The notes: generated by a model from the sequence alone, not told the origin. A stretch of DNA of 49,063 nucleotides from Syntrophobacterales bacterium (GCA_023229795.1 JALNYP010000026.1:1-49063), one strand, 5' to 3'; shown: positions 16,552-25,087, counted from the stretch's first letter. Translations and numbers: made by a program.

Positions 16552-16926
16552 TCACTTACCCCGGATGGCGCCCACCATGGCCGGAGTGACGGCCGGAGCC
16601 CGGTTGGACCAGGCATGGCGGATATACGTGACCACCGCGGCGATCTGCCGGTCGTCCAGTTTGTCCTTCCAGGCGGGCATCCGGCCCAGGTGGCCTTTGC
16701 GTCCGTTGAGGACGGTGGCGATCACCGCTTGAGGCTTTCCGGCGACGAAGAGGTCGGCGTCCAGGGCCGGGAAAGTGCCTGGGAGCCCCTGGCCGTTGGC
16801 GCGATGGCACTGGGCGCAGTTGTCCTCAAAGACCCCTTTGCCTTGTGGGAAGAGGTCGTTCGGGGTCTGGCCCCAGGCCACGGCGACCAGAAAGGCCAGA
16901 CCCAGCAGAGTCAAAAGAGGTCTCAT
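16552..16926 (-). CDS. Periplasmic monohaem cytochrome c
   Basis: A 124-residue class-I cytochrome c. A Sec signal (LLTLLGLAFLVAVAWGQ) precedes one haem site, CAQCH at 37-41, and the probable axial methionine is M83 in GRMPAW. The start ATG overlaps the stop of nrfA by four bases, so it belongs to the nrf operon and is translationally coupled. A small mono-haem cytochrome is not part of the basic NrfHA complex. It may exchange electrons with NrfA or another periplasmic partner. Confidence 0.88.
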   Translation of the reverse strand: MRPLLTLLGLAFLVAVAWGQTPNDLFPQGKGVFEDNCAQCHRANGQGLPGTFPALDADLFVAGKPQAVIATVLNGRKGHLGRMPAWKDKLDDRQIAAVVTYIRHAWSNRAPAVTPAMVGAIRGK

Positions 16927-18419
16927 TTCGCCGGCGGCAGACCCAGAGAGGGAGTGGGAGTCAACAGGTTCTGGATCCCGAACGGATCTTTGAATTCTTC
17001 CTGAGGCTGGAAGTTCAGTTTCTTGACTCCCCGGTCTTGCAGGTATTTGGCCAGATCCAGGTTCACGTCCACCGGCTGCGTCACCCCGGCCTGGGCCAGG
17101 GCCTGGCGCAGCAGGGCGCCGGCTTTCTCCGCAAAGGCCACCGAGTCACCGCAGATACGGGCGGCTTCGGTGGGATTGTGGAAGCCCGCGGAATTTTCCG
17201 CGCCGATGTAATTGATCCGGTAAAACGCCTCTAGATACAGGTCCTTGGCCTGGTCATAGAGACCCTTGTCGATAGTTTTCCCTGCGGCCTGAGCCTGATT
17301 GGCCGCCTCAAAGAGTCTGGCCGCCACCGCGGTGGCGTAACCGGCCCGGTTCAGGAGCGAGGTGGTGCGGTCCTGGATGGCGAGGACTTGGGCCCTCAGC
17401 CAGTCGGCCGACTCCGCGTGACACTGCGAGCAGGCCACCATGCCCTGGGTCAAGGGGCTGCCCACATTATGGTTGGAGATTTTGTTCACCCCCACCCGGG
17501 TGTACTGCATGTGGCAGTCGGCGCACGCCACATTGGCGTTCCAGTGGACGCTGTTCCGGCTGTAAACCTCATACTCCGGGTGCCGGCTAAAGCCCAGCTT
17601 GAAGCCGGTGACGTTCTGTTTCCACTCCAGGTAGGCGGGGTCGCTCTTCAACACCTTGATGATGTTTTCGATGGAGATGTCCCCGACCTTGCTGCCCTGC
17701 CAGGGGAAGAAGACGTTGGTGGACTTCATGTCCTTATCTTTGGAGACGATATAGGTGACATGGCACTGGGCGCACACCAGGCTGCGTTTCTCCTGGCGGG
17801 TGGCGGTGGCCGGGTCGAAGCCGGTGTCTTTGAGGGCTTGAATCAGGGTCCACCGGGAAAACTGCAGGTCCATCGTCTTGTTGTTATGACAGTCAATGCA
17901 CATCACCCCCATGCGCTGGAACTGGGCCGGGATCTTGGCGTGTACTTCCACATAAGGGTCTTTGAAATAATGTATCCCCAGTTGATCCTTGAGCTTGGGA
18001 GCAAATGGGGTCTTGCAGGTGAGACAGACGCCGCCGGCCTTGAGCCGGGAGGGGTCGATCTCCAACTGGTCGATGAGCATGTAATAATGGCCCCGGATCT
18101 CGTTGTATTCCACGCCGAACCCCCAGCCGTTGAACAGCAGGGCCAGGTAGGGGTATTCACTCAGCTTGTCAAACTTGGCGCCACCGGTCCAACCCTTGCG
18201 GTACTTGCTCAGGCCCGGCGGGTTAGGGTCCTTGCTCTTGAGCCAGGAGTCGTATTCCAGGGGATAAGCCTGGCCCCACACCGCGGGGTCATACTCGCCG
18301 TCGGGAATGGTCACCGTCTTGACCGGCTCCTCCTTCGGCGGCGAGCAGGCGCCCGCCAGGGCCAGCATGCCCGCCAGAACCATTGCCCAGATCACCAAGC
18401 CAAGAGCCTTTCGTTTCAT
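16923..18419 (-). CDS. nrfA: Cytochrome c nitrite reductase, catalytic subunit NrfA
   Basis: A 498-residue pentahaem enzyme that reduces nitrite to ammonium in six electrons. The ATG at 18417-18419 is chosen because it opens a signal peptide; the lipobox-like LAGAC ends at Cys25. The catalytic haem has the diagnostic CxxCK site (CLTCK, 132-136). Four CxxCH sites follow at 174-178 (CIDCH), 216-220 (CAQCH), 299-303 (CADCH) and 330-334 (CSQCH). Spacing and the KISNHNVGSPL segment match NrfA. A lipidated Cys, if real, would tether it to a membrane. It is 20 bases after nrfH and overlaps the monohaem cytochrome. Confidence 0.96.
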   Translation of the reverse strand: MKRKALGLVIWAMVLAGMLALAGACSPPKEEPVKTVTIPDGEYDPAVWGQAYPLEYDSWLKSKDPNPPGLSKYRKGWTGGAKFDKLSEYPYLALLFNGWGFGVEYNEIRGHYYMLIDQLEIDPSRLKAGGVCLTCKTPFAPKLKDQLGIHYFKDPYVEVHAKIPAQFQRMGVMCIDCHNNKTMDLQFSRWTLIQALKDTGFDPATATRQEKRSLVCAQCHVTYIVSKDKDMKSTNVFFPWQGSKVGDISIENIIKVLKSDPAYLEWKQNVTGFKLGFSRHPEYEVYSRNSVHWNANVACADCHMQYTRVGVNKISNHNVGSPLTQGMVACSQCHAESADWLRAQVLAIQDRTTSLLNRAGYATAVAARLFEAANQAQAAGKTIDKGLYDQAKDLYLEAFYRINYIGAENSAGFHNPTEAARICGDSVAFAEKAGALLRQALAQAGVTQPVDVNLDLAKYLQDRGVKKLNFQPQEEFKDPFGIQNLLTPTPSLGLPPAK

Positions 18420-18439
18420 ATCCTTCTCCATCCTCGCGC

Positions 18440-18907
18440 TTAAGGGTTGCGCGTCTCTATGGTTCCGGTGCGCTTGTGGGACATGCGGCGATGGCAGTCC
18501 CAACACCGGCGGTTTTCGTTGATCCGGGCCAGGAGTTCGGCATGGCAGCGGCGGCAATTGCCCTCCACCACCGCGGCGCCGCGCTCGGAGATGTGAATAG
18601 TTTCGGAGACGCGGCCCGTATGGAAGGCAACGCTGTCCTTGACGCCTTCCACGGTCTTCCAGAACAGGTGGTTGGGCAGATTGTTGTTCGGCAGGTGGCA
18701 ATCAATGCACTTGATGTTCTGATGCGCTCCGGAGTGAAACCAGGCCTCATATTCCGGCTGCAACACGTGGCAACTGCCGCAAAACTCCGGGCTCTCGGAC
18801 CTGGCATAGAGGCCGGGCGGCCCAAAGGCTACAAACAGACCCAGAACCGCCGCGACGGCCAGGGCAATCAGCGCATAGACCAGAGTTTTGGGCTTGGCAG
18901 GGCTCAT
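18440..18907 (-). CDS. nrfH: Cytochrome c nitrite reductase, quinol-oxidising subunit NrfH
   Basis: A 155-residue NapC/NirT-type membrane-anchored tetrahaem cytochrome. One N-terminal transmembrane helix (about 8-30) is followed by four haem sites: CGSCH 43-47, CIDCH 67-71, CRRCH 118-122 and CWDCH 135-139. NrfH takes electrons from the menaquinol pool and passes them to NrfA. A GAGG lies four bases before the ATG. It is the first gene of nrfHA; about 300 bases upstream are non-coding and hold tandem repeats. Confidence 0.95.
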   Translation of the reverse strand: MSPAKPKTLVYALIALAVAAVLGLFVAFGPPGLYARSESPEFCGSCHVLQPEYEAWFHSGAHQNIKCIDCHLPNNNLPNHLFWKTVEGVKDSVAFHTGRVSETIHISERGAAVVEGNCRRCHAELLARINENRRCWDCHRRMSHKRTGTIETRNP

Positions 18908-19212
18908 GTCGCCTCACGCCTGGAGGTTTTACAAAAGGATGCAGGACCGGAGTCCCGAAAAATTGACGATTTCTGAGCCGCTGAAAGGCCGGCCCATTGG
19001 GGTAGAAGTTAAGGCCCAAAGAGAAGGACGGGTAACCTTTCAGGTGGACGCAAGATAAGGCCTGCTTTGGGCAAATGCAATGGTTCTACTAAAAATGTTC
19101 ACAAAAATGTTAGTGGGTTATTAATTTTGGGGTTTTCGTGATTTTTTGGCGATACCAACTCCAGAGGGGAAAGCCGAGGCAGGCCTTTAGAAGCTTTAGG
19201 GCCGGCCCCGGT
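18908..19212. other. nrf upstream region with tandem AAAAATGTT repeats
   Basis: About 305 non-coding bases between nrfH and hemW. AAAAATGTT occurs twice, at 19091-19099 and 19103-19111, spaced 12 bases start to start, which suits two protomers on nearly the same DNA face. The sites lie about 185 bases upstream of nrfH and may bind a regulator. No clear FNR or CRP dyad (TTGAT-N4-ATCAA or TGTGA-N6-TCACA) was seen. Confidence 0.35.
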
Positions 19213-20364
19213 TTATGCCGCGAACCAGAGGGGCAGGCGATCCGCCACCACCAGGCCCTTGGGGGTCGCCACCACCCGGTCGTGACGGACCTCGACCAGG
19301 CCGGCTCCGGTCAGCTCGGTCAGGATGGCCTCCCAGCCGGGCTGGTCCTTAAGAGTGGCGAGGGCGACGCCGTCTTGGGTGCGGAACCCCAGATAGAGGG
19401 TCTCCAGCCGGAGTTGGGCGGGGGTGAGGGTCTCAGCCCCGGCCACCGGGGGTAAGCCTGCGTCCAGGGCGGCGCAGTAATCTTGAAGGGAGCGGTGGTT
19501 CCACCAGCGGCGGCCCGCCTGAAAGGAATGGGCGCCGGGCCCCAGCCCCAGATAGGGCACGTGGGTCCAGTACTTTAAGTTGTGGCGGCAGCGATAGTGG
19601 CGCCGGCCTCCGGCCTGTGGTTCCTCCTGCCGGGCGAAATTGGCGACTTCGTAGTGGAGATAGCCGCGTTCGGTCAGGAATTTGTCGGTGAGCAGGAAAA
19701 AGTTCCGCTGGGCCTCTTCCCCCAGGGGCTGCACTTCTCCGGCGGCGGCCTGGCGGCCCATGGGGGTGTCGTCGGCCAGGGTGAGCTGGTAGCAGGAGAG
19801 GTGTTCGGGAGTGAAGCTCAGGGCCGTTTCCAAGGTGCGGAGCCAGGCCTCGGGTCTCTGTCCCGGCAGGCCGTAGATCAGGTCGAAGCCCAGGTTGGCG
19901 AACCCCGCGGCCCGGATCAATTCGATGGCCTGCCTGGTCTGGCGGGCGGTGTGGCGGCGTTTCAGGAAGATAAGTTCCGCCTCGTCAAAGGATTGGGCCC
20001 CCAGGCTGAGGCGGTTGACGCCCAGGTCGCGGTAGAGATGCAACTTGTCGGCGCTGATGTCGTCGGGGTTGGCTTCGAGGGTGAACTCGGTGTCCGGGGC
20101 AAAAGCGAAATATCGCCGCAGGGTTTTCAACAAGGTGCTGAGCTGGACGGCGTCCAGCAGGGAAGGGGTGCCGCCGCCGAGAAAGAGGGAATCGAAGGCG
20201 GGAAACTGCTCCCGGTAGAGCCGCGCTTCGGCGTCCAGGGCCGTTAGATAGGCGGCGAGGCGCTCGGTCGAGGTAACGGAATAGAAATCGCAGTAAGGGC
20301 ACTTAGTCTGGCAGAAGGGGACATGAACGTAAAGGCCGGGGCTGGTAAGGGGGTGCAGGCTCAT
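19213..20364 (-). CDS. hemW: Radical-SAM haem chaperone HemW
   Basis: A 383-residue radical-SAM protein. The ATG at 20362-20364 overlaps the preceding stop (ATGA). The cluster-binding motif is CQTKCPYCDF (C18, C22, C25). The CPYCDF ending marks HemW rather than HemN, which has CxxxCxxCxC. Further family marks are FLGGGTPSLL, LEANPDD, RLSLGAQSFD and GFDLIYGLPGQ. HemW binds haem and delivers it to respiratory enzymes; older annotations call it oxygen-independent coproporphyrinogen oxidase. It is third in a lepA-membrane protein-hemW operon. Confidence 0.92.
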   Translation of the reverse strand: MSLHPLTSPGLYVHVPFCQTKCPYCDFYSVTSTERLAAYLTALDAEARLYREQFPAFDSLFLGGGTPSLLDAVQLSTLLKTLRRYFAFAPDTEFTLEANPDDISADKLHLYRDLGVNRLSLGAQSFDEAELIFLKRRHTARQTRQAIELIRAAGFANLGFDLIYGLPGQRPEAWLRTLETALSFTPEHLSCYQLTLADDTPMGRQAAAGEVQPLGEEAQRNFFLLTDKFLTERGYLHYEVANFARQEEPQAGGRRHYRCRHNLKYWTHVPYLGLGPGAHSFQAGRRWWNHRSLQDYCAALDAGLPPVAGAETLTPAQLRLETLYLGFRTQDGVALATLKDQPGWEAILTELTGAGLVEVRHDRVVATPKGLVVADRLPLWFAA

Positions 20365-20927
20365 GATTCTGAGGTTTGGCGAGCCCTTCTCACCCGGTGA
20401 ACGTACCACTGGGTAAAGATGATTCCCAAGAACATGGTCCCGGTGGCGAGTAAGTGATAAAGCCAAACGGCCTTCAGATCCAGATATGGCCTGAAAAGGC
20501 TTGCTCCCAAGGCTATGAGAAAGAGGATTCCCCAGACCATGGATATGAAGTAACCGGTGTGAATGAACGCCGGGGTGCGCCAGTAGGTTTCCGGCACGCT
20601 TTCCCTGGCGTACTGCAGGGCAAAAGGCCGACCCGCGATGATGGAGCCCCAAGCTATCGCCGCCAGGGTTCCCCGGGCCAGCAAGTCCATGTGCTCAACA
20701 ATCCAGAGGTTTTTCAGAAACGCTACCAGGATGAGACTAAAGGAGAAAAACAACAGGGTGCCCCAGGTCAGGAAAAAACCCCGACGCAGGTCCTTGAATC
20801 CCAGGGCCAGACCGGCTAGCAGAGAAACCGCCAAGGCCATTTCCAGCCTGGTTAAGGGAGGGCCGGCCAGGAAGCCGAACAGGATCCAGGGCAAAAAACC
20901 GAGGAGGATTTTCAGCAAATTTTTCAC
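20361..20927 (-). CDS. Polytopic inner-membrane protein, unassigned
   Basis: A 188-residue protein with about six hydrophobic helices, starting at GTG (20925-20927). The pattern of paired helices with a conserved-looking loop (IIAGRPFALQYARESVPETYW) is reminiscent of the YciB/DUF3159 septation-like proteins, but I cannot be sure. It lies between lepA and hemW, overlapping the hemW start by four bases, so it is translated with hemW. The function is unknown. Confidence 0.7.
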   Translation of the reverse strand: MKNLLKILLGFLPWILFGFLAGPPLTRLEMALAVSLLAGLALGFKDLRRGFFLTWGTLLFFSFSLILVAFLKNLWIVEHMDLLARGTLAAIAWGSIIAGRPFALQYARESVPETYWRTPAFIHTGYFISMVWGILFLIALGASLFRPYLDLKAVWLYHLLATGTMFLGIIFTQWYVHRVRRARQTSES

Positions 20928-20968
20928 ATCTTCTTAGCAGAGCAACCGGCGACCCCAGTCTCGCCGCA

Positions 20969-22765
20969 TCACTCATTCTCGGTCTTCAGCACCGCCACAA
21001 AGGCGCTCTGGGGGATTTCCACCGAGCCGACCATTTTCATGCGCTTCTTGCCGGCCCGCTGTTTTTCCAGGAGTTTGCGTTTCCGGGTGATGTCGCCGCC
21101 GTAGCACTTGGCGGTGACGTCTTTCCGAAAGGCCGAGATGGTGGAGCGGGAGATGATCTGGCCGCCCACGGCCCCCTGGATGGCGATCTTGAATTGTTGT
21201 TTGGGAATTTCATCCTTGAGGCGGTCACAGACCCGGACGGCCCACTCCCGGGCGCGGTCCCGGTGGACGATCATGCTTAAGGCGTCCAGTTTCTCGCCGT
21301 TCACCAGGATATCGAGCTTCAGCAGATTGGTGGCCCGGTAATCCAGGAGTTCGTAGTCAAAAGAGCCGTAGCCCTGGGTGATGGTCTTGAGGCGGTCGTA
21401 GAAGTCGATGATGACTTCGGCCAGGGGCATGTCGAAGTTGATTTCCACCCGGCCCGGCGAGGGGTAGTTGAAGCGGGAGTTGACGCCCCGGCGCTCGAGG
21501 CAGAGCTTCATCACCGCGCCCACGAAGCGCTCGGGGATGAGGATGGACGTCCGGATAAACGGTTCTTCCTCCAGCTTGATGCTGCTGGGGTCGGGGTAGT
21601 ACAGGGGATTGTCCACGGTGATGACCTTGCCGTCAGCCAGGGTGAAGCGGTACTGGACCCCGGGCACGGTCATGATGATGGACTGGTTGTACTCCCGTTC
21701 CAGGCGTTCCTGGACGATCTCCAGGTGCAGGAGCCCCAGGAAGCCGCAGCGGAAGCCCTGGCCCAGGGCGGCGGAGGAGTCTTTCTGGTAGACCAGGGAG
21801 GCGTCGTTGAGCTTGAATTTTTCCAGGGCGTCGGCCAGGTCCTGATAATCGTCGCTCCCCACCGGGTAGATGGAGGCGAAGACCACCGGCTTGACTTCCT
21901 TGAAGCCGGGCAGCGGCTGGGCCGCGGGGCGGGCTTCCAGAGTGATGGTGTCGCCGATGCGGGTGTCGCTCACCGTCTTGATGCCGGCGATGAGGTAGCC
22001 CACCATGCCGGCGGAGAGTTCCTTGCGGGGCTCGCGCGTCAGCCGGAAGACGCCCGTTTCTTCCACCTTGTGCACGGTGCCGTGGTACATGAGGCGGATG
22101 ATATCCCCGGGCTTGACCCGGCCTTCAAAGACGCGGCAGGAGACCACGGTGCCCCTGAAGGAGTCGTAGTGGGCGTCGAAGATGAGCCCGGAGAGGGGGT
22201 CTTCGGGACGGCCTTTGGGCGGCGGGATCCGGGTGACGATGGCCTCCAGGATCTCGTCGATGCCGAGGCCCTCCTTGGCGGAGCACAGAAGAACGTGGTC
22301 TGAATCCAGACCCAGCTCGCGTTCGATCTGATCTTTGACCCCGTCCACGTCCGCGGCGGGCAGGTCGATCTTGTTGATCACCGGGATGATGGTGAGGTCG
22401 TGTTCCATAGCCAGATAGAGGTTGGCCACGGTCTGGGCTTCGACGCCCTGGGAGGCGTCCACCAGGAGCAGCACCCCTTCGCAGGAGGCCAGGGCCCGGG
22501 AGACCTCGTAGGAAAAATCCACATGGCCCGGGGTGTCGATGAGGTTGAGTTCGTATTCGACGCCATCGGCCGCGGTATAGGGGAGGCTGATGGTGTTGCT
22601 CTTGATGGTGATGCCGCGCTCGCGTTCCAGGTCCATGGTGTCCAGGATCTGGTCCCTAAACTGGCGGTCCTCCACCATGCCGGTCCACTGGATAAGGCGG
22701 TCCGCCAGGGTGGACTTGCCGTGGTCGATATGGGCGATGATGCTGAAGTTACGGATATTGGACAT
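20969..22765 (-). CDS. lepA: Elongation factor 4 (LepA), ribosome back-translocase GTPase
   Basis: A 598-residue translational GTPase of normal length. G-motifs are AHIDHGKST (G1), RGITIKS (G2), DTPGHVDF (G3), NKIDLP (G4) and CSAKEG (G5). The LepA-specific C-terminal domain is present (QGAVGGQIISRSTISAFRKDV; YGGDITRKRKLLEKQ; VPQSAF-type end reading IPQSAFVAVL). EF4 acts on stalled or mistranslocated ribosomes. It has no strong Shine-Dalgarno. It opens the operon with the membrane protein and hemW. Confidence 0.98.
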   Translation of the reverse strand: MSNIRNFSIIAHIDHGKSTLADRLIQWTGMVEDRQFRDQILDTMDLERERGITIKSNTISLPYTAADGVEYELNLIDTPGHVDFSYEVSRALASCEGVLLLVDASQGVEAQTVANLYLAMEHDLTIIPVINKIDLPAADVDGVKDQIERELGLDSDHVLLCSAKEGLGIDEILEAIVTRIPPPKGRPEDPLSGLIFDAHYDSFRGTVVSCRVFEGRVKPGDIIRLMYHGTVHKVEETGVFRLTREPRKELSAGMVGYLIAGIKTVSDTRIGDTITLEARPAAQPLPGFKEVKPVVFASIYPVGSDDYQDLADALEKFKLNDASLVYQKDSSAALGQGFRCGFLGLLHLEIVQERLEREYNQSIIMTVPGVQYRFTLADGKVITVDNPLYYPDPSSIKLEEEPFIRTSILIPERFVGAVMKLCLERRGVNSRFNYPSPGRVEINFDMPLAEVIIDFYDRLKTITQGYGSFDYELLDYRATNLLKLDILVNGEKLDALSMIVHRDRAREWAVRVCDRLKDEIPKQQFKIAIQGAVGGQIISRSTISAFRKDVTAKCYGGDITRKRKLLEKQRAGKKRMKMVGSVEIPQSAFVAVLKTENE

Positions 22766-22924
22766 ATTTTAAAAGTCGCTGAGAATTCCGGTTACCCTGA
22801 GATAGAGAACCAACTGTAATTTGCTAGTATACCTTTTATATTTAGCGTCGTCCACTGTTACTGCAATGGTTTTGAGGCCCGGCCGCCATCGGCGGGCGGG
22901 GCAGGGCCGATCGACTAACCAAGC

Positions 22925-22940
22925 GCAGGCTGAAGCCTGC
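22925..22940. repeat. REP-like hairpin (GCAGGC-TGAA-GCCTGC)
   Basis: A perfect 6-bp stem with a TGAA loop, followed by GGCTACC. AGCCTGCGGCTAC-type palindromes of this kind are dispersed in many bacterial genomes. A shorter relative (AAAGCCGCGGCTAC) lies near 14377. It sits between lepA and the small cysteine-rich gene. Confidence 0.5.
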
Positions 22941-23006
22941 GGCTACCAAAAAAATTCCGCAATAAATCTACCTAGATTTTATATAGCTTTAATTTTGGAT
23001 AGACAA

Positions 23007-23041
23007 TATAATATATAAAAAAGATGTTTGAGTTCTCAAAC
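23007..23041 (+). promoter_or_regulatory. -10 box with downstream 16-bp palindromic operator
   Basis: A perfect TATAAT at 23007-23012 is followed by the perfect palindrome GTTTGAGTTCTCAAAC at 23026-23041. The palindrome would lie at about +7 to +22 of the transcript of the 74-aa gene. The -35 box is poor. The dyad could be a repressor operator or an mRNA hairpin just before the ribosome-binding site. Confidence 0.45.
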
Positions 23042-23057
23042 GTATATGAGGTTGATA

Positions 23058-23282
23058 ATGGACGAATGCGGTTTTGATTTCGACTGGACCCCCGAGCCCA
23101 GAAAACCCCTGGTAGCGGTGCTGGCCGACCCGCGGCACGGCCGGCTGATTGAGCGGATCATCATGATGATCAACCACTGCATCTGTTACAAGGGTTGCGT
23201 GTATAAATTCAGTTGGCGGGACGGCGACGTGGCTTTCTACGAACCGGTGAGGCTGGAGCCCGTGCATTCCTGCTGCGCCTAA
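23058..23282 (+). CDS. Small cysteine-rich protein (74 aa), unassigned
   Basis: A 74-residue protein. The ATG at 23058 is chosen for its GAGG seven bases upstream; an earlier in-frame start at 23028 lies inside the palindrome. It has six cysteines: one near the N-terminus (DECGFDFDW), C-I-C-YKG-C in the middle and CC next to the C-terminus (HSCCA). This suggests metal binding or redox sensing. No known family is recognised. The gene is a single transcription unit, with a palindrome before it and a strong terminator after it. Confidence 0.65.
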   Translation: MDECGFDFDWTPEPRKPLVAVLADPRHGRLIERIIMMINHCICYKGCVYKFSWRDGDVAFYEPVRLEPVHSCCA

Positions 23283-23309
23283 TCTCCTTGGTATCTCTCT
23301 CCCCCCTCG

Positions 23310-23343
23310 GGGCTCGCGTCTTTTGGGCGCGGGCCCTTTTTTT
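23310..23343 (+). terminator. Strong rho-independent terminator
   Basis: GGGCTCGCG (23310-23318) pairs with CGCGGGCCC (23328-23336), with one G-U wobble, and is followed by seven T residues. It ends the small cysteine-rich gene 27 bases after its stop codon. Confidence 0.9.
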
Positions 23344-23455
23344 GTCAATGCAATTGAGGAGCAGATTAATTGGTGCGCCGCACCCTTTGGGAGAATTTTT
23401 CAGACCGTGAGCCCTAAAACTGAGAGGATAATTCACGAGCGGATTGATCTTTCCC

Positions 23456-24013
23456 TCACTTCAACTTTTTCTTCTCATCGGCAGGCGGGGCCGGCGGCAG
23501 GTCGGGACGGCCGCCGGCGCGTTCCAGGCCTTCCAGGATAGCGCTGACAAACTTATTGGCATAAGCCACGTAGTCGCCTTCCACCACAAAGCCGTAGCGG
23601 ATATAACTTTCGGGAAAGTTCACCCGGGCCTGCTTAAGGACCAGGTAGATGTTGGGGTTGATGGGGGCCGGGCCGCGATACTGATAGTAGAGGTTGGGGA
23701 CCTGACGGGCGATGATGACCAGGCCGCTTTCATCCAGGATGGTGAGCTGCGCATAGGTCTTCACGTCGGGGTTGAGTTTGTCGATAACCGCGCCCTTGGC
23801 GATGAGGCCGTAGCCTTCCTTATTGAGTTTTTGGAGGGTGGCGTCGATCCGGGCCAGGACTTTTTCTTTCTCCGGGATGGGAGCCTTATAGAACTGGTAA
23901 AAATAGCTGGTGGGAAACTGCTTGGCTTTGAGCGAGGCCTCTTGGGCCGGGGCGGGCAGGGACCCCGAAGTGAGGACGGCAATCAAGACCAGCAAGCAGG
24001 AAAGGGCTTTCAT
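23456..24013 (-). CDS. Exported protein of unknown function
   Basis: A 185-residue protein starting at the ATG 24011-24013, which opens a standard Sec signal (MKALSCLLVLIAVLTSG, cleavage after APAQ). The mature part is mixed alpha/beta, with two aromatic segments (FPTSYFYQFYK and VPNLYYQYRG). The C-terminal end is Pro/Lys-rich (PPAPPADEKKKLK). I do not recognise a family. It sits alone between the terminator region and the DUF4389 gene on the same strand, 102 bases downstream of that gene. Confidence 0.7.
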   Translation of the reverse strand: MKALSCLLVLIAVLTSGSLPAPAQEASLKAKQFPTSYFYQFYKAPIPEKEKVLARIDATLQKLNKEGYGLIAKGAVIDKLNPDVKTYAQLTILDESGLVIIARQVPNLYYQYRGPAPINPNIYLVLKQARVNFPESYIRYGFVVEGDYVAYANKFVSAILEGLERAGGRPDLPPAPPADEKKKLK

Positions 24014-24115
24014 GGGTATGGGCCGGTACGGACTTGGCGGCTGGTGGAGATTATACCGCAAAGATCGGGCACCGGCGAGGGGTTAAGAGCTCCAAGACAG
24101 GACCGGGCCGCTGCG

Positions 24116-24421
24116 CTACTCGAATTTGACCTCGGCATCGGGAGGATCGATTTCGGCCGGGAACTCAGTGAAGGGGAAAGGCCGCTGGTTTTCATTCAGG
24201 GTCAGGTAGCGCATCAACCGGTACGCATAGGTGGCCACCTTATTGGCAAAGGCCCGGGCAGGCTCATTGTGCCGCAGGGTGATCAACAGGACAAAGTATT
24301 CGAAAATGGTAATGAGGAAAATCACGGTTTTGAGAATTTCAAAGATGGCCACATAGAGGACCGTATAGAGCAGGCGAATGGCGATCTGTTTGCGGCTCGC
24401 GGCCGGAGATTCGTCGTTCAT
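24116..24421 (-). CDS. DUF4389-type membrane protein
   Basis: A 101-residue protein starting at ATG 24419-24421 with GGGAGG just upstream. It has a hydrophobic central hairpin (ILKTVIFLITIFEYFVLLIT) and the DUF4389-like features RLLYTVLYV, then ANKVATYAYRLMRYLTLNEN and a PFPF motif near the end. Family members are small inner-membrane proteins of unknown role, often near lipases or stress genes. It is transcribed leftward, divergent from hypA. Confidence 0.75.
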   Translation of the reverse strand: MNDESPAASRKQIAIRLLYTVLYVAIFEILKTVIFLITIFEYFVLLITLRHNEPARAFANKVATYAYRLMRYLTLNENQRPFPFTEFPAEIDPPDAEVKFE

Positions 24422-24671
24422 GGTTGCCTCCCGGGATGACGGTGAAAAGGTGAAGGTTAAACGCGGCCAGCGTCGCGGGACTTGTTTAATATAAGGGTTG
24501 AGCGCCGGTTTGGCAAGGCCGGGATGCCGGGCAGGGGCAGGGTGCTCCGGGAAGAACCGGGGGGCAGCGGCGGGCAAACTATTGGCGTGCCGGGGGCAAA
24601 TATGGTATGCCAGAAATCGGACTTCTTGAAGTTTAGGGTAATCTCGCGGCAGAAGGGGAGGGGTGAGTCAA

Positions 24672-25046
24672 TTGCATGAATATTCGCTGATGGAAGAGGT
24701 GGTCAAGACGATCCTGGCGGAACTCCAGAAAGAGGGAGGGCCCCCGGCGGGCAGCGCCCTGGAGGTGGTCCTGAAAGTGGGGGCCATGGCGGTGCACTCC
24801 GAGGCCGCCACCCGGCAGGCCTATGAGGTTCTGGTGAAGGGCACGCCCTTGGAGAACTCCAAGCTCGACCTGACGATTGAGCCGGTGACCTTGAACTGCC
24901 AGGCCTGCGGCTATCAAGGCCCCTTGCCGGAAGGCACGGTCGATCCCCACGACCCCTCGCCCCTGGCGGAGTGTCCCCGGTGCGGTGCAGTTACGCCGGT
25001 CCAGGGCGGCCGGGGGGTGGAACAAATCGAACTCATGTGGGAATAG
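24672..25046 (+). CDS. hypA: Hydrogenase nickel-insertion protein HypA
   Basis: A 124-residue HypA. I place the start at TTG 24672, not at the in-frame GTG at 24663. The TTG gives MHEYSLMEEV, keeping His2 and Glu3, the family's essential nickel ligands. It also lies about nine bases after AGGGGAGG, whereas the GTG is too close to that site. The C-terminal zinc ribbon has CQACGY and CPRCG. HypA hands nickel to the large subunit of [NiFe]-hydrogenase together with HypB. It is convergent with an M52 hydrogenase protease gene; no hydrogenase structural gene lies in the window. Confidence 0.92.
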   Translation: MHEYSLMEEVVKTILAELQKEGGPPAGSALEVVLKVGAMAVHSEAATRQAYEVLVKGTPLENSKLDLTIEPVTLNCQACGYQGPLPEGTVDPHDPSPLAECPRCGAVTPVQGGRGVEQIELMWE

Positions 25047-25087
25047 AAATGGTGCGCAGGGCGCACCCCACGAAAATTATCGATCCC

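Noticed and set aside
19020..19060. GGACGCAAGATAAGGCC, resembling part of a c-di-GMP-I (GEMM) riboswitch
   Set aside because: The GNRA tetraloop stem and the GCAAACC side are missing and it lies far from any start in the right orientation.
24583..24598. A GG-N10-GC sigma-54-like match before hypA
   Set aside because: Only the dinucleotides fit; the surrounding consensus is poor in a GC-rich stretch.
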